Below are positions 16,079 to 25,620 of a DNA stretch of 64,000 bases, piece by piece. A program made the translations under genes and the position numbers. Numbering within the stretch: position 1 is the first letter of the stretch; every line of letters begins with the position of its first letter. The stretch covers positions 1,178,001 to 1,242,000 of the forward strand of contig NZ_JAHBAH010000001.1 in NCBI RefSeq assembly GCF_020510425.1, written 5' to 3'. The stretch comes from Quatrionicoccus australiensis. Lineage in GTDB: Bacteria > Pseudomonadota > Gammaproteobacteria > Burkholderiales > Rhodocyclaceae. The notes below the pieces were generated by a model. That model made no database searches. It was not told the origin of the DNA and saw only the letters and a list, made by a program, of their open reading frames with translations.

Positions 16079-18007
16079 TCAGGCGGGTTTGTCGCTGCGC
16101 GCCTCGAGAATCTCCCAGCGCTCAAGCAAGCCCATCAACTCGTCATCGATCAGCGCCAGCCGCTCGGCAGCCTTTTGCGCGCCCGCCGGATCGGTCTGGT
16201 AGATCGCCGGATCTTCGAGGCGCTTGCTCAGGCTGGCCTGCTCGTCCTCCAGACTGGAGATCTTTCCCGGCAACTCTTCGAGTTCGCGCTGTTCCTTCCA
16301 TGACAACTTTTCCAGCTTCGGCTTGACCGGATCAGCCGCCTTGGCCGCAGACTGTTTGGCATCCGACTTCTGGCGAGCCGCCTCTTCCTTCTGCAGACTT
16401 GCCTTGTAGTTTGCCCAGTCGCTGTAACCACCGGCATATTCGCGCCACTGGCCGTTGCCCTCGGCGGCGATGGTCTGGGTTACCACGTTGTCGAGGAAAG
16501 TCCGGTCATGACTGACCAGGAACAGCGTGCCGGTGTAATTGGCGAGCAGCTCTTCGAGCAGTTCCAGGGTTTCGATATCGAGGTCGTTGGTCGGCTCGTC
16601 CAGCACCAGCACATTGGCCGGTTTGGCAAACAGGCGGGCCAGCAGCAGGCGGTTGCGCTCGCCACCGGACAGCGAACTGACCGGCGAACGGGAGCGCTCC
16701 GGCGCGAACAGGAAATCTTCCAGATAGCCGATCACATGCTTCTTGGCGCCACCGATTTCGACCCAGTCGGAGCCCGGTGAAATGACATCGCTCAGCGTCG
16801 AATCCGGATTCAACTGGGTGCGGAACTGGTCGAAATAGGCGACATCGATCTTCGTGCCCATGCGGACGATGCCGCTATCTGCCTGGAGTTCGCCAAGGAT
16901 CATCCGCAACAGCGTCGTCTTGCCGGCACCGTTCGGGCCGATCAGGCCGATCTTGTCACCGCGCTGGATGCGAATGGAGAAATCATCAACGATGACGCGT
17001 TGACCGAAGCGCTTGCCGACATGCTCCAGCTCGGCGACCAGCTTGCCGCTCTTGTCGCCGGCGTCGAGCTGCAGATTGACCTTGCCCATGCGCTCGCGCC
17101 GCGCCTGGCGTTCGGCACGCAACTGGTCGAGACGCTGGACGCGGAAGACGGCCCGCGTCCGACGCGCTTCGACGCCCTTGCGGATCCAGACTTCCTCTTC
17201 CTTGAGCAACTTGTCGGCACGCGCGTTGGCCAGGCCTTCCTCGTGCAGTTGTGCTTCCTTGCGCACGCCGTATTCCTTGAAACTGCCCGGATAACTGGCC
17301 AACTTGCCGCGATCGAGCTCGACGATGCGCGTACAGACGCGATCCAGGAAGGAGCGGTCGTGGGTGATGAAGAACAAGGTGGTGTTGGTTTCGATCAGCA
17401 GGTTTTCCAGCCATTCGATGGCGGCAATATCGAGGTGGTTGGTCGGCTCATCGAGAAGCAGCACCTCGGGCGCCACGGCCAGCGCCTGGGCCAGGGCCAG
17501 GCGCTTTTTCTGACCGCCGGACAGGCTGCCGACATTGGCCTCCGGATCGAGGCCGAAACGGTCGATGACGCGCTCGGCCTGCGCCTCGTAGGTCCACGCA
17601 CCACAGGCTTCAAGCTCGTGCTGCAAGGTTTCCATGCGATCCATCAGCGCCTCGTGATCGCCCGTGCCTTCGGCCATCTGATGCGACACTTCATGGTAGG
17701 CGGCAAGCAGCTTGGCGGCCTCACCCATGCCGGAGGTGACCGCCTCAAAAACAGTCTGATCGGGATCGAGCGGCGGCTCCTGCGGCACATAGCCAACGCG
17801 GATACCAGGCTGCACCCAGACCTCGCCGTCGTCGAGCTTGCCGCGCCCGGAGCCGGCGGCCAGCGCGGCCAGCAGCGACGACTTGCCGGTGCCGTTGCGA
17901 CCGATCAGCGCGACGCGCTCACCGGGGTCGAGCAGAAAATCGGCATGATCAAGAAGCGGCACATGGCCGTAGGCGAGACAGGCATCGGAAAGTTTTAGGT
18001 AAGGCAT
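16079..18007 (-). CDS. uup: ABC-F type ATPase Uup
   Basis: 642 residues with two ABC ATPase domains in one chain: Walker A GRNGTGKSS (about 36-44) and GPNGAGKTT (about 350), ABC signatures LSGGQKKRL and LSGGERNRL, Walker B LLLDEPTNHLDI and LVLDEPTNDLDI. The ABC-F linker lies between them. The C-terminal 90 residues form the charged coiled coil typical of Uup, which binds DNA or ribosomes. There are no membrane segments. Uup affects transposon excision and ribosome function in E. coli. Monocistronic with its own terminator. Confidence 0.93.
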   Translation of the reverse strand: MPYLKLSDACLAYGHVPLLDHADFLLDPGERVALIGRNGTGKSSLLAALAAGSGRGKLDDGEVWVQPGIRVGYVPQEPPLDPDQTVFEAVTSGMGEAAKLLAAYHEVSHQMAEGTGDHEALMDRMETLQHELEACGAWTYEAQAERVIDRFGLDPEANVGSLSGGQKKRLALAQALAVAPEVLLLDEPTNHLDIAAIEWLENLLIETNTTLFFITHDRSFLDRVCTRIVELDRGKLASYPGSFKEYGVRKEAQLHEEGLANARADKLLKEEEVWIRKGVEARRTRAVFRVQRLDQLRAERQARRERMGKVNLQLDAGDKSGKLVAELEHVGKRFGQRVIVDDFSIRIQRGDKIGLIGPNGAGKTTLLRMILGELQADSGIVRMGTKIDVAYFDQFRTQLNPDSTLSDVISPGSDWVEIGGAKKHVIGYLEDFLFAPERSRSPVSSLSGGERNRLLLARLFAKPANVLVLDEPTNDLDIETLELLEELLANYTGTLFLVSHDRTFLDNVVTQTIAAEGNGQWREYAGGYSDWANYKASLQKEEAARQKSDAKQSAAKAADPVKPKLEKLSWKEQRELEELPGKISSLEDEQASLSKRLEDPAIYQTDPAGAQKAAERLALIDDELMGLLERWEILEARSDKPA

Positions 18008-18126
18008 GGCACCGGCTGAAAGCGGCGCCCCGGAGGCGCCGCGATGGAAAGAACCGGGATTCTATCCGCTCAGCGGCACTCCGGAAAAACATCCGGCAAA
18101 ACAGACACGACTCGAACGCCTCCTGG

Positions 18127-20169
18127 TCAGAGCGTAAACCGCGCAAGCTGCGCCTGCAGGTCGCTGGCCAGGCGTTGCAGGTTTTGCGCCCGACCGCTGT
18201 TTTGCTGCGCCCGGCTGTTGCTGCCTTCTGCCGACTGGGCAATATTTTCGACCAGACGGGCGATTTCCTGACTGGCCGCGCTTTGCTCGCGCGTACTGTC
18301 GGCAATGCCGTGCACGACATTGACCGTCTCCTGCGCATGCTGATCGATGGTCAGCAGCGAATCGCCGGCATCCCGCGCCAGACCGACGCTGCCCGTCATG
18401 TTGGTGCTCACCGCCTGCATGCGCTGCACCGCGGTGCCGGTTTCCTGCAGGATGGCCGCCACCGTGGTCGAGATTTCCTGGGTCGACAGCGCTGTCCGTT
18501 CGGCCAGTTTGCGCACTTCATCGGCCACCACGGCAAAGCCGCGCCCCTGCTCGCCGGCACGCGCGGCCTCGATCGCCGCATTGAGCGCCAGCAGGTTGGT
18601 CTGATCGGCAATTTCCCGAATGACGCCGACCACACTGGAGATCTGCTTCGAACGCTCGCCCAGCGACTCGATCAACTGCGCCGAGTCGTTGATATCACTC
18701 GCCACCCGCTCCAGTTCGTTCATCGCGCGATGCACCACAGCGCGGCCACTGCCGGTAACCACCTTGGCCTCTTCGGAAATCTGCGCCGCATGATTGGCAT
18801 TGTCGGCGACATGCGTGATGCTGACCGACAACTCCTCGACCGAGGCGGCAATGCCGGAAGCCGACTGCGAGGCCTGCGCGGAACTTTGCAGCGCCAGTTT
18901 CGCCGCCCCTTCCAGCTCATTGGCGGCGACCCCGACCTGGGCCGAGGTGGTCGCGACGCCACTCACCAGATTGCGCATGCTGCCGGCCATCTCGTTGAAC
19001 GCATGGCCGATGGCATGCACTTCGTTACGGCTGCCGGCCTCGGCATCGCGCACCGATGCACGCAAGTCACCCGCACTGATGCGCGCTACTTCCTGGACCA
19101 GCAAGGACAGCCCGCGCAAGCGCGAACTGACCAGCAGATAGATCACCACCGCGAGCACCAGCGCTGCCACGATGCTGATCAGCACCAGAAGATTGCGCAA
19201 GGCATGGCTTTCCTCCAGGTACTCATCAAGCCAGCTACCGGTTGCCACCGTCCAGCCCCAGGCTGACGAGGTTGCGGCATAAACGATTTTTTCACGCTCA
19301 CGCCCCGACTCATCGGGCAGGGAATAACGCAAGGCACCATTCTTGAGCTTGATCACCTCGGTAATTGCAGCCTTCGACGCGGCGGGCAAATCCAGTTCCG
19401 CCACAGTCTTTTCCTGGAACTTCGGATGCAGCACGAATTCGCCTATGGATTTTTCATCCGTCGGGCGCACGATATAGACATAGCCGGTCTTGCCGGCCTG
19501 CAGACTGCCAAACTGCGCACGCAGCCGTTGCAACTCGCCATCCAGCCCGATCCGTACCGAATAGGCGCCCCAGACCTTGCCATCCGCAGCCTTGAGGACC
19601 TTGACCGTACTGAAATTGTATTTGCCACCGCGAATCGCCAGTCCCTGATAGTCCTTGCCAGCCAGGACCGCCTTCGCGACCGGATCGTTGTCGCCAATCG
19701 GCACGCCATTCATCGACTTGCCGTCCTTGTCCTTCAACAGGGTATTCAGGCGGTAGAGCTTGCCGTCCTTGATTACCAGGAAAGCCGTTTCTTCACCGGT
19801 CAACTCCTTGAAAACCCGCAAAATCCGCTCATTGCCATTGAGTTGTTCGCCCCCCAGGCGAACAACCGGCAGATCAACCTCGCCGGTTCTGACCATCCCC
19901 TGGCCAAGCTCCGGCTTGCCGCCGGCATAGCGCAGAAAAAACTGCGACTGGTTTTCACCGCGCACCTTGATTGCCTCGAAAAGCGAATCCAGCGTACCAG
20001 CCATCAACTGGGCTTCATGCTGCAGATTTTTTTCGGCTACGACGATGGCTGCGCTGTCTGCCTTGATCTGGACGATGACGGTCATCACCGAAAAGACCAA
20101 CAGCAAGGCAACCAGGGTAGCCACGATCAATTGTTGTGCGATGGGCCGGCGCTGAAGGGCTGCGAACAT
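18127..20169 (-). CDS. Methyl-accepting chemotaxis protein with periplasmic Cache domain
   Basis: 680 residues. TM1 at about 12-33, a long periplasmic part (about 35-325) of the fused Cache type with [12 protein letters not shown] near its end, TM2 at about 330-352 ([21 protein letters not shown]), then HAMP and a signalling domain with the hairpin [21 protein letters not shown] (landmark [16 protein letters not shown]) and [18 protein letters not shown]. The ligand is unknown; Cache_3/Cache_2 sensors commonly bind organic acids. GGAGACAAAAA before the ATG at 20169 fixes the start. No che genes are nearby. Confidence 0.93.
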   Translation of the reverse strand: MFAALQRRPIAQQLIVATLVALLLVFSVMTVIVQIKADSAAIVVAEKNLQHEAQLMAGTLDSLFEAIKVRGENQSQFFLRYAGGKPELGQGMVRTGEVDLPVVRLGGEQLNGNERILRVFKELTGEETAFLVIKDGKLYRLNTLLKDKDGKSMNGVPIGDNDPVAKAVLAGKDYQGLAIRGGKYNFSTVKVLKAADGKVWGAYSVRIGLDGELQRLRAQFGSLQAGKTGYVYIVRPTDEKSIGEFVLHPKFQEKTVAELDLPAASKAAITEVIKLKNGALRYSLPDESGREREKIVYAATSSAWGWTVATGSWLDEYLEESHALRNLLVLISIVAALVLAVVIYLLVSSRLRGLSLLVQEVARISAGDLRASVRDAEAGSRNEVHAIGHAFNEMAGSMRNLVSGVATTSAQVGVAANELEGAAKLALQSSAQASQSASGIAASVEELSVSITHVADNANHAAQISEEAKVVTGSGRAVVHRAMNELERVASDINDSAQLIESLGERSKQISSVVGVIREIADQTNLLALNAAIEAARAGEQGRGFAVVADEVRKLAERTALSTQEISTTVAAILQETGTAVQRMQAVSTNMTGSVGLARDAGDSLLTIDQHAQETVNVVHGIADSTREQSAASQEIARLVENIAQSAEGSNSRAQQNSGRAQNLQRLASDLQAQLARFTL

Positions 20170-20231
20170 TTTTTGTCTCCCTGTCGTTCTTCTGATTCGC
20201 AGCAATCTATCACAAGGGAGGCGAGCACCGG

Positions 20232-20237
20232 TACAAT
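20232..20237 (+). promoter_or_regulatory. -10 element of tRNA-Arg
   Basis: TACAAT 27 bp before the mature 5' end. No convincing -35. Confidence 0.3.
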
Positions 20238-20263
20238 GCGCGCCTGCCAGCCGGGCACGCGGC

Positions 20264-20338
20264 GCCTCCATAGTTAAATGGATATAACACGCCCCTCCTA
20301 AGGGCGAATTGGTGGTTCGATTCCACCTGGGGGTACCA
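20264..20338 (+). tRNA. tRNA-Arg (anticodon CCU)
   Basis: Acceptor GCCTCCA pairs with TGGGGGT (two G-U pairs), discriminator A and encoded CCA. The D arm TAGTTAAATGGATATAAC is the same as in E. coli tRNA-Arg(CCU). The anticodon arm is CGCCC-CTCCTAA-GGGCG. T arm GGTGG/CCACC with TTCGATT. 75 nt. Confidence 0.96.
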
Positions 20339-20376
20339 CAATCAGGCGCACCGCAAAAACGGGCCGACCGGTCAGA

Positions 20377-23310
20377 TCAGCCGGCCAGCTGCGCAAGCAT
20401 CGCCCTGGCCTCCGCGGCAGGCATCGGCTTGCCGAGCAGGTAGCCCTGGATCTCGCTGCAACCACGCGACAGCAAAAAATCCCTTTGCTCCTCCGATTCA
20501 ACCCCCTCGGCAATGGTCCCCAGCCCCATCGAACGGGCCATCGAGATGATCGCGGAAACGATGGCGGCATCATTGGGATCGGTCGCGATGTCGCGCACGA
20601 ACGAGCGGTCGATTTTGAGCTTGTTGATCGGAAACGACTTCAGGTAGGCCAACGAAGAATAGCCGGTACCGAAATCGTCGATGGCAATGCGCACCCCATG
20701 CCGTTTCAAACGCCCGAGAATCTCACTCGCCGTATCGGCATCCTCCATCAGTACGCTTTCGGTGATTTCCAACTCCAGCCGGTCCGGTGCCAGGCCTGCC
20801 GCCGCCAGCAAAGCCTCGATACGTTCGCCCAGCAGATGCTGGCGGAACTGGCGGCCGGAAAGATTGACCGCGATGCTACAGCGCCCAAGGCCGGCATCGT
20901 CCCAGCGCCTTAATTCGGTCAGTGCCGTGGCCAGTACCCAGTCGCCGATCGGCAGGATGAGGCCGGTTTCCTCGGCTATCGGGATGAACCGGTCGGGCGA
21001 AATCATGCCGCGCTCGGGATGCTGCCAACGCAGCAAGGCTTCCCAGCCGAACAGACAACCCGCGGCAAGGTCCCACTGCGGCTGGTAGTGGAGCAGGAAC
21101 TCGCCCCGCTCAAGAGCCAGCCGCAGATCGTTCTCCAGGGCGATACGCTCCTGCACCTCGTCGTTCATGCGCGAGGTATAGAAAGTCCAGTTGTTGCGCC
21201 CGGCCGCCTTGACCTGGTACATGGCGGTATCGGCCTGCTTCATCAGGGTTTCGACATCACCTCCGTCATCCGGGTAAAGACTGATCCCCATCGAAGGTGG
21301 CGTGTGCAGGGTCTTGCCCTCAATCACGAAAGGCTGACCAAGGGTGGCGTGCACCTTGATCGCAACCAGGGCCGCATCATTCTGGCCATCGATATTCTCG
21401 ACCACCACGACAAACTCGTCGCCACCGAGGCGAGCCACCGTATCCGACAGGCGTACGCTTGCCGTCAAACGGCGCGACACCTCGATCAGCAGTTGGTCGC
21501 CGATGTGATGTCCGAGCGAGTCGTTGATGTTCTTGAAGCGGTCGAGATCAATGAAGATCAGGGCCAGACGGCTGTCGGCACGAGCGGCCCGGAGCAGGGC
21601 CTGCCCCATTCGTTCCTTGAACATCAGACGGTTGGGCAGGCCGGTCAGATGATCGTGATGGGCCAGAAAATTGATCCGTTCCTCGTTTTCCTTGCGCTCC
21701 GAGATGTCGTAGAACAGGGCAACATAATGTGTTGTCCGGTCATTCTCCCGGATGGCATTGATGATGATCCACTTGGGGTAGAACGAACCATCCTTGCGCC
21801 GGTCCCAGATTTCGCCCGACCAGTGCCCATCTGCCAGCAACGCACGCCACAGCGCCTCGTAGAATGCCTTGTCGTGCCGTCCCGAAGCCAGGATGCGCGG
21901 CGTCCGACCGATAACTTCATCCGGCCGGTAGCCAGTCAACCAGGTAAAAGCCGGATTGACGTTGAGAATGATGCCGGCCGGGTCGGTCACCATAATCGCC
22001 TCGGCGCTGTATTCGAAGACCTTGTCCGACAGGCGCAGGCGCTGCTCGGCCTGGCGCCGTTCGCTGATGTCGTGAAAGGAAATTACTGCCAGTTGCTGAC
22101 CGCCAACCTCGTGCGCCAGCGAAATGATGCAATCAACCGGAAAGATGCGTCCCGACACCAGGGCGCACACGGATGTTTCGACCGCCTCGCGCCCAGGTTC
22201 GCCGCTCAGCAAGCAACTGAACCCGCGGCATACCTCGGGCTCGCCACCGACGACCGGCGCTACCGACTGAACGATGGCATCAAGCGGCTGGCCGATGGCC
22301 TCCTGCTCACTGATACCAAAGAGGCGCTCGGCCTCCGGGTTGAGAAAAAGAATGGTGTGCGGCGGGTGGACCGCTACGCCAATAACGCCCTCAGCCAAGG
22401 AACGGATCAATGCCCGACTCAGTTCATTGGCTCGGGCATGAGCAGAGGCTTCCTCGAACTTCTTGCGCAACGTGATATCGAGCGCAATACCAAGATAACC
22501 GCGAATCTCGCCCTGCGTATTGCGCATCGCAGTGACTGAAAGAAGTACAGGCAAGCGTGAGCCGTCCTTGCGCACATAAGTCCATTCCCGCTCCTCGGCG
22601 ATCCCCAGACGCGTCTTGGCAACGAAAACATCAAAACCGGGCTCGATCAGCACACCCAATTCACGACTCAGCTCCGGAGCGCGGGCAATCACTTCTGCCG
22701 GATCATGGATGATGCCTGGCGTGACTTTGCCAACCACTTCGTCGGCGCGATAGCCGAGCATTTTTTCTGCCGCACGGTTGAAACTGACGATGACACCGTC
22801 TATTCCCGTGGCAATGATCGAGAAGTTTGCACTCTGCAGAATGACCCGCTGCCACTCGGACAGATCCTGCAGGGAGTCCTGTTGTTGCCGGCGCTCCAGC
22901 TCGACAGCCATCCACTGGGCAAGCAATTTAAGAAAACCGAGGTCCCCCGCAGCAAGGGGTGCGGCCGGCAAAATGGGCTCGGCAAAGCAGAGTACCAGCT
23001 GCCGGCCAGCAATCTCGGGTAGCGGCTGGATCAGGCCACTGCCAGCGCAGGATAGGGCTGCACCAGAAAATACAGGCGAAGAAGCAGCAGCCAGCGCCGG
23101 GCCAAACCAGGCCGGAATCGAAGCGGCAGCCGTGGCAACGAGAATTTCGGGCGCGACCGGATCATCAAGCCGGATCAGCAGGCCGAGTGACATCCGGAAA
23201 CTGCGACAGCCGAGTTCGAGCAAACGCCCAACCCGTTCCCCTTCGGGGAGCAGGCTCGTTGCCAAAATTTCGTTCAGCACCTCGAAATGCTTTTCGCCAG
23301 AAACCAGCAT
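20377..23310 (-). CDS. PAS-GGDEF-EAL protein (c-di-GMP turnover)
   Basis: 977 residues. Order: an N-terminal GAF-like region (about 1-145), three PAS domains (about 155-285, 295-420, 430-555), GGDEF (about 565-720) with intact RLGGDEFVV and FKNINDSLGHHIGD, then EAL (about 735-977) with FGWEALLRW, DDFGTGYSSLAYL and KIDRSFV. Both catalytic motifs look intact, so it may both make and break c-di-GMP or favour one activity. No membrane spans, so the sensing is intracellular. Its promoter region holds a 14-bp direct repeat. Divergent from the spermidine-synthase-like gene. Confidence 0.93.
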   Translation of the reverse strand: MLVSGEKHFEVLNEILATSLLPEGERVGRLLELGCRSFRMSLGLLIRLDDPVAPEILVATAAASIPAWFGPALAAASSPVFSGAALSCAGSGLIQPLPEIAGRQLVLCFAEPILPAAPLAAGDLGFLKLLAQWMAVELERRQQQDSLQDLSEWQRVILQSANFSIIATGIDGVIVSFNRAAEKMLGYRADEVVGKVTPGIIHDPAEVIARAPELSRELGVLIEPGFDVFVAKTRLGIAEEREWTYVRKDGSRLPVLLSVTAMRNTQGEIRGYLGIALDITLRKKFEEASAHARANELSRALIRSLAEGVIGVAVHPPHTILFLNPEAERLFGISEQEAIGQPLDAIVQSVAPVVGGEPEVCRGFSCLLSGEPGREAVETSVCALVSGRIFPVDCIISLAHEVGGQQLAVISFHDISERRQAEQRLRLSDKVFEYSAEAIMVTDPAGIILNVNPAFTWLTGYRPDEVIGRTPRILASGRHDKAFYEALWRALLADGHWSGEIWDRRKDGSFYPKWIIINAIRENDRTTHYVALFYDISERKENEERINFLAHHDHLTGLPNRLMFKERMGQALLRAARADSRLALIFIDLDRFKNINDSLGHHIGDQLLIEVSRRLTASVRLSDTVARLGGDEFVVVVENIDGQNDAALVAIKVHATLGQPFVIEGKTLHTPPSMGISLYPDDGGDVETLMKQADTAMYQVKAAGRNNWTFYTSRMNDEVQERIALENDLRLALERGEFLLHYQPQWDLAAGCLFGWEALLRWQHPERGMISPDRFIPIAEETGLILPIGDWVLATALTELRRWDDAGLGRCSIAVNLSGRQFRQHLLGERIEALLAAAGLAPDRLELEITESVLMEDADTASEILGRLKRHGVRIAIDDFGTGYSSLAYLKSFPINKLKIDRSFVRDIATDPNDAAIVSAIISMARSMGLGTIAEGVESEEQRDFLLSRGCSEIQGYLLGKPMPAAEARAMLAQLAG

Positions 23311-23336
23311 CCCTTCACTCTGCCTGTGTCATTGCG

Positions 23337-23371
23337 AATTACGCATTATGTCGAAAATTACGCATTATGCG
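23337..23371. repeat. 14-bp direct repeat with internal dyad in a divergent promoter region
   Basis: AATTACGCATTATG occurs at 23337-23350 and again at 23356-23369, 19 bp apart (about two helical turns). The second copy is part of the palindrome CGCATTATGCG (23361-23371). It lies between the divergent PAS-GGDEF-EAL and spermidine-synthase-like genes and looks like a paired regulator site. Confidence 0.6.
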
Positions 23372-23466
23372 CATTTTTGCCAATAATAGATCCCGCGTTG
23401 CTCCTTCGCTTTTACCCGAGGCCGCCTGGCTTTATGATGCGCCCTCTGTTCACAAGCCGCCCAGCC

Positions 23467-24243
23467 ATGCGCCAATCGAAAAAGCCGCCCCGCCATTCCG
23501 TCGACATCAGTGAGGAAGCCGGCATTCGCTATCTGCACTTCGGTTCGGACTGGATTCAAGGCGCGATGCGCATTGCCCGGCCCTGGTCGCTGGAACTGGG
23601 TTACACCCGCGAGATGATGGCCGGACTGCTTTTGCGCCAAAGTGCGCAATGGCCGCGCCATGCGCTGCTGATCGGGCTCGGCGCCGGTTCGCTGGCCAAG
23701 TTCATTTACCGCTACCTGCCCGACTGCCGGATCACCGTCGTCGAGATCAATCCGCAGGTCGAATTTGTCGCCCGCCAATACTTCAAGCTGCCGGACGATC
23801 CGCAGCGCCTTGATGTCATCACCGGCTGCGGCGCCGATTACATGCTGGCGGGCGGGCGCCAGTTCGACTACATCCTGACCGACGGTTTCGATGCCGAAGC
23901 CAGCGCCGGCGCACTCGATACACTGCCGTTTTACCAGGCCTGCCGCAGCCGGCTGAGCGACGACGGACTGCTCGGCGTCAATCTGCTGGGTCGCAACAAG
24001 GGTTTCCAGGGCAGTGTCGAGCGTATCTGCACCGCCTTTGATGGCCGGCTTGCCGTTTTTCCATCCTGCGACAGCGGCAACACGATTGCCTTTGCCACGG
24101 GCGGCAAGCCTGTCGCTGTCTCGCTCGAAGCCATGCGCGAGCGTGCCGTGCAATTGAAAAAGGATAGCCGGCTCGACCTGCTGCCGACCATCAGCCGCCT
24201 GCAACTGAGCTACCCCTTGCCGGAAGGCATGCTGCGCATTTAG
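23467..24243 (+). CDS. Spermidine synthase-like SAM-dependent methyltransferase-fold protein
   Basis: 258 residues from the ATG at 23467. A Rossmann fold is evident: ALLIGLGAGSLAKFIY (motif I), ITVVEINPQVEFVAR (motif II with the acidic residue) and FDYILTDGFDAEA (the Asp motif of aminopropyltransferases). This is the pattern of SpeE-like proteins. It lacks the full N-terminal beta domain of true spermidine synthase, so the activity is uncertain. Upstream in-frame ATGs at 23434/23437 with CGAGG further upstream are alternatives. Monocistronic. Confidence 0.75.
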   Translation: MRQSKKPPRHSVDISEEAGIRYLHFGSDWIQGAMRIARPWSLELGYTREMMAGLLLRQSAQWPRHALLIGLGAGSLAKFIYRYLPDCRITVVEINPQVEFVARQYFKLPDDPQRLDVITGCGADYMLAGGRQFDYILTDGFDAEASAGALDTLPFYQACRSRLSDDGLLGVNLLGRNKGFQGSVERICTAFDGRLAVFPSCDSGNTIAFATGGKPVAVSLEAMRERAVQLKKDSRLDLLPTISRLQLSYPLPEGMLRI

Positions 24244-24388
24244 GCGGGATTCGGCCTTGCCTTATCGGCCGACAGAAGCTAAAAACAAGTTAGTCCTCCA
24301 CCAAAAATTCTACAAGGCGGATAGAAAAACGATAACCGGCCATTGCACGAAAAAAGCCTTATCGCCTCACCTATCGAAGGAGGAAGAC

Positions 24389-24664
24389 ATGTTATCCATT
24401 CAGGACGTTCTTGATTACTGTGATCTCGACCGCGGCGAAATCGAAGCCATTGCGGAACATGAGCACATTCCCGTCACCGTTGCCGCCGAATTGAGCGAAG
24501 TGCTGCTCTGCTCCCCGGAAGGCGTTTGCCGCCTGCACACGATGATCATCGAAAACATGACGCACGCGCTGGAACAGGGCAAGTACGAACGCGTCAAGAA
24601 CCTGTCGCAGACCTACGAGCACCTGCAGCGTACGCACCCGATTCCCACCCACATGAATCCCTGA
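24389..24664 (+). CDS. Small acidic protein of unknown function
   Basis: 91 residues: MLSIQDVLDYCDLDRGEIEAI onward (landmarks DYCDLDRGE and EHEHIPVTVAAEL), probably all-helical, with two Cys and several His (DYCDLD; EHEHIP; LLCSPEGVCRL). It has a near-perfect ribosome site, AAGGAGGAAGAC, before the ATG, and a strong terminator after it, so it is well expressed. No family recognised with certainty. It sits between the spermidine-synthase-like gene and the nitrate transporter genes but on the opposite strand from the latter. A metal-binding role for the Cys/His residues is only a guess. Confidence 0.75.
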   Translation: MLSIQDVLDYCDLDRGEIEAIAEHEHIPVTVAAELSEVLLCSPEGVCRLHTMIIENMTHALEQGKYERVKNLSQTYEHLQRTHPIPTHMNP

Positions 24665-24709
24665 AATCCCGCACTCCCCTGCGGGTTTCGACCAGCCAAC
24701 CGACTGGTC

Positions 24710-24737
24710 ATGCCCGGCCTTTGGTGCCGGGCTTTTT
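24710..24737 (+). terminator. Intrinsic terminator
   Basis: GCCCGGC, loop, GCCGGGC and six T. Follows the small acidic protein gene. Confidence 0.85.
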
Positions 24738-24764
24738 TACGCCGAAAAATGCCTTTTTCAGCAC

Positions 24765-24799
24765 GTCGACCGTCCAGCGGCAATGCCGGACGGTCGACC
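24765..24799. repeat. 11-bp inverted repeat after nrtD
   Basis: Arms GTCGACCGTCC and GGACGGTCGAC, perfect, enclosing 13 nt. It lies just past the stop of nrtD and may stabilise or end that transcript, though no T-run follows on the minus strand. Confidence 0.6.
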
Positions 24800-24803
24800 T
24801 GGC

Positions 24804-25604
24804 TCAGGCGGCGACTTTCTCGACGTGCGCCTGTTTCTCGTAGAGGAACTCGAGCACGGCGGCGCGGTAACCGATGTAATCCTGGTCGTGCGCCAGGGTC
24901 AGCCGGTTGCGCGGTCTTGGCAGATTGACTTCAAGGATTTCACCGATCGTCGCGGCCGGGCCGTTGGTCATCATCACGATGCGGTCGGAGAGCAGCACGG
25001 CTTCATCGACATCGTGCGTGACCATGACCGTGGTGGCCCGGGTCGCTTCGCAGATTTTCATCAGCTCGTCCTGCAGGCGGGCCCGGGTCAGCGCGTCGAG
25101 GGCGCCGAACGGTTCATCCATCAGCAACACTTTCGGCTGCATCGACAGCGCCCGGGCGATGCCGACGCGCTGCTTCATGCCGCCGGAAATCTCGTTCGGG
25201 TACTTGCTGCTGGCGTGATCGAGACCGACCAGATTGATCGCTGCCGCGGTCCGCTCCTTCAGCTTCGCCTTGCCTTCCTTCTGGCCGAAGACGCGTTCGA
25301 CCGCCAGGTAGACGTTCTCGAAACAGGTCAGCCAGGGCAGCAGGCTGTGGTTCTGGAAGACCACCGCCCGCTCCGGGCCCGGACCGGCAATTTCGCGGCC
25401 GTCGCAGAGCAGCACGCCGGTGGTCGGCTTGGTCAGGCCGGCAATCAGGTTGAGCAGGGTCGACTTGCCGCAACCGGAGTGGCCGATCAGCGCGATGAAC
25501 TCGCCCTGCTTGATGGACAGGTCGATGTCGCGCAGGGCGACGAATTTGCCCTTCTTGGTATCGAAGGTCTGGCCGACTTTTTCCACGCTTACGAATTTTT
25601 CCAT
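24804..25604 (-). CDS. nrtD: Nitrate ABC transporter ATP-binding protein
   Basis: 266 residues. Walker A GHSGCGKST (about 39-47), Q-loop, signature ISGGMKQRVGIARAL, Walker B VLLMDEPFGALDALTR and the H-loop VTHDVDEAV. It resembles the NrtD/SsuB/TauB nitrate-sulfonate-taurine family, and the neighbours NrtA and NrtB fix nitrate as the likely substrate. There is no fused substrate-binding domain (the NrtC type is absent), so a homodimer of this subunit probably drives uptake. It is the last gene of the operon and starts 16 bp after nrtB. Confidence 0.9.
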   Translation of the reverse strand: MEKFVSVEKVGQTFDTKKGKFVALRDIDLSIKQGEFIALIGHSGCGKSTLLNLIAGLTKPTTGVLLCDGREIAGPGPERAVVFQNHSLLPWLTCFENVYLAVERVFGQKEGKAKLKERTAAAINLVGLDHASSKYPNEISGGMKQRVGIARALSMQPKVLLMDEPFGALDALTRARLQDELMKICEATRATTVMVTHDVDEAVLLSDRIVMMTNGPAATIGEILEVNLPRPRNRLTLAHDQDYIGYRAAVLEFLYEKQAHVEKVAA

Positions 25605-25620
25605 GATGTTCTCTCCTCGC

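Noticed and set aside
20264-20376. tRNA-Arg as an attachment site of a genomic island
   Set aside because: No integrase, no repeat of the tRNA 3' end and no change in gene style on either side.
24389-24664. A sigma-54 promoter for the small protein gene, since CCGGCCATTGCACG lies upstream
   Set aside because: The GG-to-GC spacing is wrong for a -24/-12 element.
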